NCBI RefSeq assembly: GCF_000331735.1
Contig: NC_020126.1
Coordinates: 10,187,501 to 10,251,500, forward strand
Reading direction: 5' to 3'
Origin: Myxococcus stipitatus DSM 14675
Lineage (GTDB): Bacteria; Myxococcota; Myxococcia; Myxococcales; Myxococcaceae
Length of the DNA stretch: 64,000 nucleotides
In this document: positions 1 through 8,400 of the stretch, in pieces
How the letters are laid out: each line of letters starts with the position of its first letter
How positions within the stretch are numbered: the stretch's first letter is position 1
Translations under genes and position numbers: made by a program
Notes under the pieces: model-generated
Told to the model about the DNA's origin: nothing
The model's input: the letters and a program-made list of their open reading frames with translations, nothing else
The model's database searches: none

Positions 1-42
1 TGCGTCCGCCTTCTGCTTCTTTCCGGCGTCAGCGGGGCGCCC

Positions 43-72
43 CTTCTACTTCTTTTTCGCTTCCGCTGTCAA
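43..72 (-). promoter_or_regulatory. Leftward sigma-70 promoter, proximal copy of three
   Basis: A consensus -35 TTGACA (72-67), an 18 bp spacer and TAGAAG (48-43) on the minus strand, followed by a GC-only discriminator GGGCGCCCC. It is the best of the three and closest to the window edge. Transcription would run out of the window at base 1. Confidence 0.6.
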
Positions 73-152
73 CCACCCAGCTTCTCTTTCTTCTTCCCGA
101 CTCTCCTCAGCGCCGCCCAGTGGCTTCCGCTGATTCTTTCGGGAGGGCGCGG

Positions 153-182
153 CTTCTATCTCTCTACCGCGCCCCGGATCAA
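153..182 (-). promoter_or_regulatory. Leftward sigma-70 promoter, middle copy of three
   Basis: TTGATC (182-177), an 18 bp spacer and TAGAAG (158-153) on the minus strand, followed by CCGCGCCCTCC. It lies about 110 bp downstream of the distal copy and shares the motif GAGGGCGCGGCTTCTAT (plus-strand reading) with it, so the two look like duplicated promoter units. Confidence 0.55.
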
Positions 183-262
183 CCTATTTGGTCAGATCCG
201 TTTATTTCTTTTCGTCCGTCCCGGCGAGGTGCTGCGTTCGCCGTTTCGTCCGAGGGGCGCGG

Positions 263-290
263 CTTCTATCACCGCCGCGTCCCAGGTCAA
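263..290 (-). promoter_or_regulatory. Leftward sigma-70 promoter, distal copy of three
   Basis: On the minus strand TTGACC (290-285) and TAGAAG (268-263) are separated by 16 bp and followed by a G/C-only discriminator (CCGCGCC). The same TAGAAG plus GC-rich discriminator recurs at 153-158 and 43-48. Tandem promoters with GC discriminators are typical of growth-rate and stringently controlled stable RNA genes, so an rRNA operon or another very strong gene probably lies left of the window. Apart from the three promoters, 1-489 holds only an ATCCACC/GGTGGAT inverted repeat near 404-418. The hexamers are seen; the stable-RNA role is inferred. Confidence 0.55.
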
Positions 291-489
291 CAAGCTTCGT
301 CGACCTTTTTCTTCCCCTGCCAAGCGCTCCGGTGCGGGCACCGAGGCGTCGAGCAGGGGTCCAGTTAGTACCTCGCCACCTCCCATCCGTCAAATACCGG
401 ATGATCCACCCGGTGGATTTACCCACGGGCCCCCTTTTCGTGAACCCCCTGGGTCCGCCGGACTTTCTCTCCGGAGGGTGCCGCGCCGC

Positions 490-1200
490 TCAGCCAGCCT
501 CTCGTCCAGGGCCTCGAGCGTCCTCAGTGCGCCCCGGCCTCCACCAGGTCCGACACCACCCGTCTCCCAGCGGGAAGGTGATGTTGAAGTTCCACCGGCT
601 CATCTTCGAGGGGTCGTGGTGTGCCTGATGATGCTGGCGCAGCCACCTCAAGAGGCGCAGGCGCGCCACGGGGTGCTCGGCGGGCAGGTGGTGGCTGAAG
701 TGCAGCCACTCATAGGAGAGGTAGTACCCCACGGACGACGCCACGAAGAGCCAGCCCACGTTTCGCGTCGAGAGGAGGAAGGTGAGCAACCCCACCGGTG
801 CGGCCACGGCTCCCAAGAAGAAGAGGAGCAGCACCGGAGGGAAGAGCACCACCTTCACATCCCCGGAGGACTCGTAGGACAGCGCTTCATGGGTGAAGAA
901 GCGGTGGTGCTGCTCGGTGTGTCTCCGGAAGAGCAGCCCCAGCCCCTTGCTTCGGTGGTGCATGGGGCCTCGGTGGCCCAGGTACTCCACCGCGTTTCCC
1001 AGCAGGAAGACGGCGGGGACGGTCAGCCACTCCACGGCATGCACCGCCTCCAGTCGGGCGAGCGCCAGGATGATGACGCCCAGTGAGCCCAGGCTCGTGA
1101 AGGCGAAGTGCGCTCGGCCGGAGTAGCGCGGACCGACGTGCTCCGCGCGATACCTCCGGCGATAGTCCGCCACCCGCTTGGGGATGGAGCCCGGTGTCAC
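490..1200 (-). CDS. Fatty acid hydroxylase / sterol desaturase-like membrane protein
   Basis: A 236-residue polytopic membrane protein. It carries the histidine clusters of the di-iron fatty acid hydroxylase superfamily: HRGPMHH (76-82), HTEQHH (94-99), HFSHH (167-171) and HHQAHH (190-195). Hydrophobic segments lie near 36-70 and 115-165. The C-terminal WNFNITFPLGDG resembles the end of this fold. Family members use a di-iron centre and O2 to hydroxylate or desaturate acyl or sterol-type lipids in the membrane; the substrate here cannot be told. The start is GTG with a G-rich Shine-Dalgarno just upstream. It lies 18 bp after the deformylase gene on the same strand and may be co-transcribed with it. 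Confidence 0.85.
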   Translation of the reverse strand: MTPGSIPKRVADYRRRYRAEHVGPRYSGRAHFAFTSLGSLGVIILALARLEAVHAVEWLTVPAVFLLGNAVEYLGHRGPMHHRSKGLGLLFRRHTEQHHRFFTHEALSYESSGDVKVVLFPPVLLLFFLGAVAAPVGLLTFLLSTRNVGWLFVASSVGYYLSYEWLHFSHHLPAEHPVARLRLLRWLRQHHQAHHDPSKMSRWNFNITFPLGDGWCRTWWRPGRTEDARGPGREAG

Positions 1201-1218
1201 GTGCCCCCCTTCCGTGGC

Positions 1219-1728
1219 TCAGCTCTCCTTCTGACGGGACTTCGCCTTCTGGAGCTTCTTCATCCGGTCGAGGATGAGCGTGCGCTTCAGCCCGGACAGG
1301 TGGTCCACGAAGACGTGGCCATCCAAATGGTCAATCTCGTGCTGCAGGACGTGGGCGAGGCGGCCCTCCGCCTCCAGCTCATGCCACTCCCCCGTCCTGT
1401 CCTGGTAGCGGACCTTCACGCGGTGGAAGCGCGGGCACTTCTCCCATTCCCGAGGAACCGAGAGGCACCCTTCCTCCAACGTCACCTTCTCCTTCTTCTC
1501 CAGAATCTGCGGATTGACGATTTCGAACGACGTCCCGTCCTCACGCCCCACCAAGGCCACGCGCAGCGACTCGCCCACCTGGTTGGCGGCGATGCCAATG
1601 CCCTCGGCTTCCTTCATGGACTCGGCCATCTGGTCCAGGAGCGTCTGGAGAGCGGGGCCAAAGTCCGTGACGGGCTTGGTGGCGGTGGTGAGAACCTTGT
1701 GCGGCCAGATAACGATGTCGAGAGCCAT
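1219..1728 (-). CDS. def: Peptide deformylase
   Basis: A 169-residue cytosolic metalloenzyme that removes the N-formyl group from nascent proteins. All three deformylase motifs are present: GIGIAANQVG (43-52), EEGCLS (85-90, metal ligand C88) and QHEIDHLDG (129-137, ligands H130 and H134, catalytic E131). The first motif has Ile where most deformylases have Leu, which is conservative. The ATG at 1728 was chosen because MALDIVIWPH aligns with the normal deformylase N-terminus; a TTG three codons upstream is possible. The usual fmt partner is not in the window, so this may be a second, stand-alone copy. Confidence 0.95.
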   Translation of the reverse strand: MALDIVIWPHKVLTTATKPVTDFGPALQTLLDQMAESMKEAEGIGIAANQVGESLRVALVGREDGTSFEIVNPQILEKKEKVTLEEGCLSVPREWEKCPRFHRVKVRYQDRTGEWHELEAEGRLAHVLQHEIDHLDGHVFVDHLSGLKRTLILDRMKKLQKAKSRQKES

Positions 1729-1935
1729 GGGGCGCAATCTGCCATGTGTGCCCTCCCTTCGCCGCGCGATTCCGCACCCTGACGGTCCAACGCCTTACAC
1801 CCCTGGCCCCCTCGCTCCGCCTCCCCAACGAAGCAACTGACCTCTCCGCGGCAGCCCGCCTCGAGGCCCCCCCTGCCCCACCCGGATTCGCCCCTCTTCA
1901 CGCAGCGAGCGGCCCAGGTCTGATAGACGTTCGGA

Positions 1936-2418
1936 ATGAATCCGCACTCGCAGCTCATCATCGACTTCTACTCGGCGTTTCAACGTCGCGACGCGAAGGC
2001 CATGAACGCCTGCTACCACCCGGAGGTGGAGTTCTCCGACGCGGTCTTCATCGGACTGCGCCACGGCGGCACCACCGCCATGTGGAGCATGCTCTGCGAG
2101 CGCGGCAAGGACCTGGAGGTCTCCTTCCGCGACGTCCAGGCCGATGAGCACACCGGCCGCGCGCACTGGGACGCGCACTACACCTTCTCCACCACCGGCC
2201 GGAAGGTCCTCAACCGCATCGACGCCGAGTTCGAGTTCCGCGATGGCAAGATTGTCCGCCACCGCGACCACTTCGACTTCTGGACCTGGTCTCGACAGGC
2301 CCTCGGCCCCGCGGGACTCGTGCTCGGCTGGACACCGTTCCTCCGGAACAAGGTCCGCGGACAGGCTCGGCGCTCCCTGGACAAGTACATCCAGGAACGC
2401 GGCCTCCCAACGCCGTAA
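1936..2418 (+). CDS. NTF2-like / SnoaL-like protein
   Basis: 160 residues. The opening IIDFYSAFQRRDAKAMNACYHPEVEFSDAVF is the usual first helix-strand element of the NTF2/SnoaL fold, and the later FEFRDGKIVRHRDHFDFWTW matches the closing beta strands. These small cone-shaped proteins include ketosteroid isomerases, polyketide cyclases and many of unknown ligand. No catalytic assignment is possible. It is monocistronic and convergent with the MarR gene, whose stop lies 28 bp away; no strong terminator is visible between them. Confidence 0.8.
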   Translation: MNPHSQLIIDFYSAFQRRDAKAMNACYHPEVEFSDAVFIGLRHGGTTAMWSMLCERGKDLEVSFRDVQADEHTGRAHWDAHYTFSTTGRKVLNRIDAEFEFRDGKIVRHRDHFDFWTWSRQALGPAGLVLGWTPFLRNKVRGQARRSLDKYIQERGLPTP

Positions 2419-2446
2419 CCCCGCCCCTCGGCGGGCGTAACAGGGC

Positions 2447-2911
2447 TCAGCCTCCGCCCTTCGTCTTCGACCCGGTGCGCTTGGGGCGAGATGTGCCTCG
2501 GTCCAACTCCGAGAGGGCCTCGAGCCCCGTCATCAGGCCCTCCACGTCCTCCTCCCCCAGTCGCTCCAGCACCTGCGCCTCCAGAAGCTCCAGGCGGCGA
2601 TGCACGCGGACCGCCAGCGTCCGCCCTGTCCCCGTCAACGACACCATGAAGGAGCGCCGGTCCTCCGGCCTCGACTCCCTCAGCACCAGCCGCTTCGCCT
2701 CCAGCCGGTCCATGTAGCTGGTCAACGTGGAGCGCTTGTGCGCGAAGGCCGCGTGGAGCTCGCTCAACGAGGTGTCCCCCGCCTCCAGCAGGTAGGCCAG
2801 CAGGTGGGCTTCCCCCTGGGAGAGCTCCCAGGATGGCTCGGCGGACTCCAGGAACAAGCCGATGCGATGGGTCGCCCGGTGGACTTCCAGGACAAATCGA
2901 AGCCGCTTCAT
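2447..2911 (-). CDS. MarR family transcriptional regulator
   Basis: 154 residues with a winged helix-turn-helix of MarR type. LAYLLEAGDTSLSELHAAF is followed by KRSTLTSYMDRLEAKRLVLRE (recognition helix) and a DRRSFMVSLTGTGRTL wing. Such proteins are dimeric repressors that respond to small phenolic or lipid ligands. The Arg-Ser/Asp-Arg pair of the wing is present (SRPEDRR). The start is ATG with a GGAAGGGG Shine-Dalgarno. The region between its start and 3037 is short (125 bp) and holds no clear operator. Its target is unknown. Confidence 0.9.
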   Translation of the reverse strand: MKRLRFVLEVHRATHRIGLFLESAEPSWELSQGEAHLLAYLLEAGDTSLSELHAAFAHKRSTLTSYMDRLEAKRLVLRESRPEDRRSFMVSLTGTGRTLAVRVHRRLELLEAQVLERLGEEDVEGLMTGLEALSELDRGTSRPKRTGSKTKGGG

Positions 2912-3036
2912 CCCCTTCCACTAACACTCCGTTTTCGGAGTTTCCGAAAATGGAGGAAGTGCCCACCACCGGGCAACAACCTCCGAGTCGCACCCGGGTG
3001 CGGTGGCAGGCGCGCCGCCCTCTTCCTCGGGCTGGC

Positions 3037-3609
3037 TCAGGGCCCCGACGACTTCGCCTCGGCCGCCTTCGGCTTCGGCGGGCCGCGATACACCGTCAGC
3101 GTGTAATAGGAGCCCGTCGCGTAGCCCGGCAGCTTCTTCGGGTTGAAGACGCTGGTGCTCGACACCATGCCGCCGAGGTAGCCGGCCGGCACCTCCACCA
3201 GCTTCAGCGCACACCCCGCCAGGACCAGCCCCGCCTCCGGCACATCGTTGCTCACCACCTGGCACGCCCCAGAGGCCGTGAAGTCCCCCTCCGGCAGCTT
3301 GAAGCGGACATACATGGGCAGCTGCTCTCCCGGCACCAGCCGGTTCGCCGCGGTGAGACGAATGCACGCCGTCGCCGTCCCCACGCTCCGCTCCCGCTCT
3401 CCTGCCTGAGTGACATAGAGGCTGGCCCCCAGCTTCACCGTCGTCTCGAAGGGGGCTCCCGCGCACACCGCCGCGTCCGGGGGCTTCGCCGCGTCCTCCT
3501 GCGTGCGAAACCGGAACACCTCCAGCTCCGAGCCCGCTCGCGCCTCGCGAGCCGCCGCCAGCACCACCAACGCGCCCAGCACCCTCACTCCCGCGTGCCA
3601 CCGCGACAT
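3037..3609 (-). CDS. Secreted hypothetical protein
   Basis: 190 residues with a clear Sec signal peptide (hydrophobic core VRVLGALVVLAAA, likely cleavage after AREARA near residue 25). The mature part is beta-rich with paired Cys residues (AVCAG, CIRL, GACQ, GCAL) that could form disulfides. Near its end it has SVFNPKKLPGYATGSYYTLTVYRGPPKPK. I recognise no family. The start is supported by GGGAGG seven bases upstream. It is the third gene of a probable operon behind the KAS III-like and DUF2378-like genes (66 bp gap), so it may act on or in the envelope with them. Confidence 0.7.
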   Translation of the reverse strand: MSRWHAGVRVLGALVVLAAAREARAGSELEVFRFRTQEDAAKPPDAAVCAGAPFETTVKLGASLYVTQAGERERSVGTATACIRLTAANRLVPGEQLPMYVRFKLPEGDFTASGACQVVSNDVPEAGLVLAGCALKLVEVPAGYLGGMVSSTSVFNPKKLPGYATGSYYTLTVYRGPPKPKAAEAKSSGP

Positions 3610-3675
3610 AGGTCCTCCCTCGAGTGTCTGTCTTCCCTCGAGCGCAGCGCCCCCCGCGCCGCGCTCGCGAGAGGA

Positions 3676-4293
3676 CTACTGCCAGGACAGCGAATACTCG
3701 GAGTCGAGCGGGCCCGTCTTCCGGCCCTGCACCTGTACCTGCTTCCCGCCCACTGCCTCGATGACGGCCTGGAGCACACCCTCGTGGTAGGCCGGCGTCA
3801 TGAAGTCGCGCTTCATGGTGAAGACACCACTCGTGTCCCCCGTCCACTTCACGCCGCGCTCGCCGTAGCTCACCGCCGCCCGGTAGCCCGAGTGCAGGTT
3901 GCCCACCATCCGCTTCGGGTTGTTCGACGCCAACAACAACAACGTCTTCCCCGCCGCCGAGGACAGGAAGTCCGTCGTCGCCTGCACGCCCATCCGCCGC
4001 AGCGCCGAGTCGAAGCCTCCCAGCTGAGGCCCCATCACCTGCGCCGCCGTGAAGGCCAGCTTCAGGAACGACGCCACCGGGTAGTTGAAGAAGTCGACGT
4101 ACTTCTTCTCTCCCGCCGCCTCGATGCACCGCTGCATCGCGGAGTCACCTCCCAGCACCTTCACCGCGCCCAGCGCACCATTGAAGAACAACCCTCGAGC
4201 CGTGTCCTCGCGCGTCGCCAGCGACACGCGCTCTTCCAGCTCGCGCGCGAGCTGTGGCTCGAGCACGTTCAATCCTGCGTTCATGTCTGTCAT
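3676..4293 (-). CDS. DUF2378/TIGR02265-like protein
   Basis: 205 residues. Size, layout and segments such as ARGLFFNGALGAVKVLGG, YPVASFLKLAFTAAQ and the G-Y-x-A-A-V-S-Y-G-x-R-G-V stretch near 160 resemble the TIGR02265/DUF2378 family, which is expanded as paralogues in Myxococcus. No biochemical role is known for the family. No signal peptide or membrane segment is seen, so it is probably cytosolic. It lies 40 bp after the KAS III-like gene on the same strand. The assignment rests on memory of the family pattern, not a search. An alternative ATG lies three codons in. Confidence 0.65.
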   Translation of the reverse strand: MTDMNAGLNVLEPQLARELEERVSLATREDTARGLFFNGALGAVKVLGGDSAMQRCIEAAGEKKYVDFFNYPVASFLKLAFTAAQVMGPQLGGFDSALRRMGVQATTDFLSSAAGKTLLLLASNNPKRMVGNLHSGYRAAVSYGERGVKWTGDTSGVFTMKRDFMTPAYHEGVLQAVIEAVGGKQVQVQGRKTGPLDSEYSLSWQ

Positions 4294-4333
4294 GAGACTG
4301 CGTCTCCGTTGGGGGGAAGGAGGCCTCTGGATT

Positions 4334-5446
4334 CTACAAGCGGATCAGCTGCGCCCCGTAGTGGATGTTCGCCCCAACGGCTGCCACCAACACCACGTCC
4401 CCCGCACCCAAGCTCACCCGCCCCGACTCCAGGTCCTCCGCCAGCAGGATGAGCATCCCCGCCGCCGAGGTGTTTCCATACAAGTCAACATTGCAAGCCA
4501 CCGCTTCCGACCGGAGACCCTCTCGCGACACAAAGGCATCCATCACCCGTTTGTTGGGTTGATGAAAGTAGTACCGCTTCACCGCCCCGCGCAGGTCCGG
4601 CCGCGCGCCCAGCACCGTCTCCAGGCACTTGCGCATGTACTCCGGATAGCTCCGCGCCACCCGAAACCCATCCACCACGAAGGCCATGTCCGCCGGCCGT
4701 GAGCGACCCTCCTGGTAGGGCAGCTTCAACACGCCCCCACCCTTGCGGATGACCAGGTCCCCGTGCGCGTTGCCCGAGAACGACGCGAGGATTCCCGCCC
4801 CGTCCTCCCCCGTCTCCTTCGACCGCAGCACCACCGCCCCCGCCCCATCCCCGAACACGTACATGGAGAGATAGCCCTGGAGCGCCTTCGTCCGGCCCGG
4901 CCCCGCGGGCAGCTCGTCCAGGTACACGTCCCGGTTCACCAACGGCGACGTGAAGGCCGACGCCACCACCGCCACCGTGCGGAAACGGCCCCCGGCCATC
5001 ATCTTCTTCACCAGGTCCAACACATACGTCGTGCCACCACAGCCGTCGTCCACCACCAGCGCGAACGCGTCCTCGCGCAGCCCCAGCCGTTGATGCAACG
5101 CCATGGCGTCATGATTGAAGTGCGGCGCGTCCGGCGTACACGTCACCACGAAGAGCGCATCCAACTCCCCCGCCTCCACCCCCGAGCCCGTGAGCGCCTT
5201 GCGCAGCGCCACCTCGCACATGTCCGTGTTCGTGGCGGGATAGATGTGGCCGTCATCCTCCGGAGGCGGAATCGCACGCCCCGTCGACTCGTCGAAGTCC
5301 CACAGGAAGCGCCGCTCGCGGATGCCCAGCTTCTCCTCGATGCGCTCCGCCGGCCAACCCGGGATGGCTCGCGCCATCCGCGCATTGCTCACCCGTCGCG
5401 AGGGAACAAAGGCTCCTGCGCCGACGACACAGACATTCGGTGTCAT
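4334..5446 (-). CDS. 3-oxoacyl-ACP synthase III-like (KAS III) enzyme
   Basis: 370 residues of the thiolase fold. The KAS III triad is intact: C136 in VDDGCGG, H295 in FHQPNKR and N325 in LYGNTSAAGM; FGDGAGA (198-204) is the usual glycine loop. These enzymes condense an acyl-CoA starter with malonyl-ACP, or in variants transfer or join acyl groups in secondary metabolism. At 370 residues it is longer than housekeeping FabH (about 320) and has the divergent DDGCGG motif, so a specialised acyl transfer role is likelier than primary fatty acid synthesis. No ACP or PKS gene lies nearby. The start is ATG with GAGG upstream. Confidence 0.85.
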   Translation of the reverse strand: MTPNVCVVGAGAFVPSRRVSNARMARAIPGWPAERIEEKLGIRERRFLWDFDESTGRAIPPPEDDGHIYPATNTDMCEVALRKALTGSGVEAGELDALFVVTCTPDAPHFNHDAMALHQRLGLREDAFALVVDDGCGGTTYVLDLVKKMMAGGRFRTVAVVASAFTSPLVNRDVYLDELPAGPGRTKALQGYLSMYVFGDGAGAVVLRSKETGEDGAGILASFSGNAHGDLVIRKGGGVLKLPYQEGRSRPADMAFVVDGFRVARSYPEYMRKCLETVLGARPDLRGAVKRYYFHQPNKRVMDAFVSREGLRSEAVACNVDLYGNTSAAGMLILLAEDLESGRVSLGAGDVVLVAAVGANIHYGAQLIRL

Positions 5447-5982
5447 TTCATGGCCTCGTTATTTCACAGCCGCGACGGATGGGAGGGATTCCCGGAACCA
5501 TCTCGACTGAGCAGGATTCACGCCAGTAACAAGCCCTTGAAATGACGGTTCATCAGCACACAAGCCGCTTCACTTTCGAAGGGGGTGCGCTCCGCCCATC
5601 ATTCCAATCTCCTGGATTCACTCGAATCCAGGCCGCGCTTCATAAATGAAGCATGCCCCAACACTTTCGAAGCAGCCCTGGCGATACATTTACTTTCCGT
5701 GCGCCGCCTCCCTCACTCGACGCAATTCCTGCGCGGTGTTCTGTCAACAGGCTCGGGTGTCGCTGGCACCCCTTGGCGCTCCAATCCCAGCGCGATTCGA
5801 GGCCGCCAACCATTGCTCAGTCGTCGCACCGAGACGTCCTGGACCCACCCCTTGTCATGCTCACTGGAAGTCCCGCTCTTTCTGGACCCGTAGCGTCCGT
5901 GCCACTCTGCCTGCACCGAAAGGCGTCGGAGACAACCTCCCGCCGGGGACCACCGTCCCCGACGAGGACCGACGAATGGGAC
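5447..5982. other. 536 bp divergent intergenic region
   Basis: It separates the KAS III-like gene (leftward) from the MASE1 kinase (rightward). Its G+C is visibly lower than that of its neighbours, particularly 5450-5720. Frames stay open on the plus strand but their codon use and lack of ribosome sites do not support a gene. It should contain both promoters; I could not identify convincing -35/-10 pairs. Confidence 0.4.
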
Positions 5983-7680
5983 GTGCCCTCACTCGAGTTC
6001 TGTCCACGTCGCTGGCAGCCCCTCCTCCGGCTGGTGCTCTTCGTGTGCGCCTATGCACTGGGGACCAAGTTGGGCGCGGTGCTGGCCTTCCCTCCCGAGT
6101 TCGTTTCCGCCATGTGGCCCCCCAGCGGCGTGGCCCTCACGGGGCTGCTGCTCACGCGGCACCGGGAGTGGCCCGCCCTGGTCCTCGGCGCCATCCTGGT
6201 GGAGCCCTTCGCCGCTCACGGCACGCACTGGCCCATCACCCTGGCCAGCTTCGCCGTCGCCGCGGGGAACCTGGTCGAGGCCCTGGTGGCCGCCCTCGTG
6301 CTGCGGCGGCTGGTGCGCTTCCACCCCTCCATGGACCGCGTGAGGGACGTGCTGGGGCTGGTGGGCCCCGCGGCCCTGGGCAGCACGTTGATCAGCGCCA
6401 CCCTCAGCCTGTGCATGCTGCTGTCGGATCAACGCCTGGAGGCCGGTGAGTTCTGGTCCGCGTGGCGCGTGTTCTGGGTGGGCAATGCCATGGGCGTGCT
6501 CCTCGTGGCGCCCTTGCTGCTCACCTGGCTCTCCCGGGGACTCGAAGGCTGGACACGCCAGCGACGGCTGGAGCTGACCGCGCTGCTGCTGCTGCTCGGG
6601 CTGGCCACCCACTGGGTGTTCAGCATGCCCCCCACGGCCGCGCCCCCCGCCACCTTCCACCCCGTGACGTACCTGGCCTTCCCCTTCCTGCTGTGGGCCG
6701 CCCTCCGCTTCGAGGCTCGCGGCACCACCCTGGCCACCACCGTCATGTCCGCGCTCGCCCTCTGGCACACCGCCCACGGGCTCGGCCCCTTCGCCCAGTC
6801 CGCCTGGCACAACGACAGCGTCATCTTCCTCCAGTCCTTCCTCGCCGTGGCCAGCCTCTCCGGCCTCTTCCTCGCCAGCGCCCTCAGCGAGCGCCGCCGC
6901 GCCCAGGAAGAAGTGAGCCACCTCAATCAGGAGCTGCGCCAGTCCCTCCAGACGCTCGCGACCACTCAAGCGGCGCTGGTCCGACGTGAGCGGCTGGCCG
7001 CGCTCGGCGAGCTCAGCGCCACCGTGGCGCATGAGGTCCGCAATCCGCTGGGCGCCATCTCGAACGCGCTCGCCGCCATCCGCCGGCTCGCGCCGCAGAC
7101 GGCCTCCGGTCCCGCGGGCCAGCTGCTGGGCATCATGGACGAAGAGGTCCAACGCCTGGACCTCATCGTCAATGACCTGCTCGACTACACGCGGCCCGTC
7201 GAGCCTCGCCTCCAACACCAGGCGCTGGGCCCCGTCGTCGAGGGCGCCCTGACGGCGTCACTTCGCTCGGGGTCCTCCGGCATCACCGTGTCGCAGTCCC
7301 TGGACGGGCCCCTGCCTCCCGTCGCGCTGGATGCCCACCTGCTCCACGTGGCCCTCACCAACCTGTTCACCAATGCCGTGCAGGCGATGCCCTCGGGCGG
7401 CAGCCTCGTCACGCGCATCGAGACGGCGACTCGCGAGGGTGCCCCTCACGCGCGGCTCACCATCTCCGATACCGGCCACGGGATTCCCGTCGACGTGCAG
7501 CAGCGCATCTTCGAGCCCTTCTTCACCACACGCGCCACGGGGACCGGACTGGGGCTCGCCATCGTCCGGCGCATCGTCGACGGCCACCATGGCGAGGTCG
7601 CCGTCCACAGCACCGTCGGACAAGGCACCACGTTCACCGTGTGGCTGCCTTGCGCGAGAGAAGCCCGCGCCCTGCTCTGA
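5983..7680 (+). CDS. MASE1-domain sensor histidine kinase
   Basis: 565 residues from the GTG chosen here. The first part is a MASE1-type integral membrane sensor of about eight helices (LVLFVCAYALGTKLGAVLAF, with MWPPSGVALTGLLL). A short coiled coil near 310-335 leads to HisKA (VAHEVRNPLGAIS, phospho-His H350) and HATPase (N-box NLFTNAVQAMP near 460, then DTGHGIP and GTGLGLAI). It is an orphan kinase with no adjacent response regulator. The frame stays open back to 5653, but the upstream part is not membrane-like. The GTG was picked because MASE1 proteins begin just before the first helix; ATG 5856 is an alternative. Confidence 0.88.
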   Translation: MPSLEFCPRRWQPLLRLVLFVCAYALGTKLGAVLAFPPEFVSAMWPPSGVALTGLLLTRHREWPALVLGAILVEPFAAHGTHWPITLASFAVAAGNLVEALVAALVLRRLVRFHPSMDRVRDVLGLVGPAALGSTLISATLSLCMLLSDQRLEAGEFWSAWRVFWVGNAMGVLLVAPLLLTWLSRGLEGWTRQRRLELTALLLLLGLATHWVFSMPPTAAPPATFHPVTYLAFPFLLWAALRFEARGTTLATTVMSALALWHTAHGLGPFAQSAWHNDSVIFLQSFLAVASLSGLFLASALSERRRAQEEVSHLNQELRQSLQTLATTQAALVRRERLAALGELSATVAHEVRNPLGAISNALAAIRRLAPQTASGPAGQLLGIMDEEVQRLDLIVNDLLDYTRPVEPRLQHQALGPVVEGALTASLRSGSSGITVSQSLDGPLPPVALDAHLLHVALTNLFTNAVQAMPSGGSLVTRIETATREGAPHARLTISDTGHGIPVDVQQRIFEPFFTTRATGTGLGLAIVRRIVDGHHGEVAVHSTVGQGTTFTVWLPCAREARALL

Positions 7681-7878
7681 AGAACGGGGGAGTCCTGCTC
7701 CGGTGGGTCCGGCGGAGCGCGGCTCGGCGCCCCTCTCGACGGACCTCATGGCGCGGCGGGACTCACGCCTCCGTGTTCCTGCCCGGGCTGAACGGGGACC
7801 CCCTTCTCGACGTCCCCGCGCATCCCGTTCGCGGAAGTCCCCCGCCCGAAGACCGGGGGCTCACGCCTGGGTCATCCC

Positions 7879-8400
7879 TCAGAACGGGATGTTGTCGTCG
7901 TCGTTCGGGGGCGGGACGTCGTCCTGGAACGCGCCGCCTCGGCCACCGAAGCCGTCTCCGCCACCGCGCTGCTGGCCGTAGCCGCCTTCATTGCCACCAC
8001 CACCGCCCTGCTGCCGCGCCATCTCCGCCTCGATGGCCGCCAACAGCTGGCGCTCCTTGTCGTGCCAGCGCGACTTGCTCGGGTCGTTCAGCGAGCGGCG
8101 CGCACCGTTCGCGTAGAACTCGAGGTCCTGCATGCTGGCGCCCACGACGGGCGCACCCTTGCTGCGGCCGTAGTTCGGGAGAAGCATCCCATCGCCACCG
8201 CTGCCACCACCGCCGCCAGCACTCGGCGCCGCACGGCGCGGGGCCGCGACGGCCGCGTCCGGCGTCGACCCGATGGACATCTCTCCCAGCCTCAGCGTGA
8301 AGCCGTCCTCGCTCCTGTGCGCCGTCCCCACTCGCACCTGCTCCACTCGACCATCAGGACGCCGCACCGCCACAGTGACTGGATAGCCTTGCTCACTCAT
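7879..8400 (-). CDS. Protein with SSB-like acidic C-terminal tail
   Basis: 173 residues. The C-terminus is PPPNDDDNIPF, closely matching the conserved acidic tip (DDDIPF) by which single-stranded DNA-binding protein recruits repair and replication proteins. It is preceded by a Gly/Gln-rich linker as in SSB. The N-terminal 50 residues do not show an obvious OB fold. A middle module reads LPNYGRSKGAPVVGAS, then DLEFYANGARRSL, then SRWHDKERQLLAAIEAE, and recalls the small YGxxKGxPxxxxxxxDLxxY motif at the ends of some exonucleases. It is probably a DNA-metabolism accessory factor or SSB mimic. The ATG at 8400 begins MSEQGYPV; upstream frame is not protein-like. Confidence 0.75.
   Translation of the reverse strand: MSEQGYPVTVAVRRPDGRVEQVRVGTAHRSEDGFTLRLGEMSIGSTPDAAVAAPRRAAPSAGGGGGSGGDGMLLPNYGRSKGAPVVGASMQDLEFYANGARRSLNDPSKSRWHDKERQLLAAIEAEMARQQGGGGGNEGGYGQQRGGGDGFGGRGGAFQDDVPPPNDDDNIPF

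Noticed and set aside
1936..2418. Assigning a ketosteroid isomerase activity to the NTF2-like protein
   Set aside because: The fold is recognisable but the catalytic Tyr/Asp set cannot be placed with confidence.
5585..5893. A 102-codon plus-strand frame before the MASE1 kinase
   Set aside because: No ribosome site, mixed codon use and no protein-like features; more likely leader or promoter DNA.
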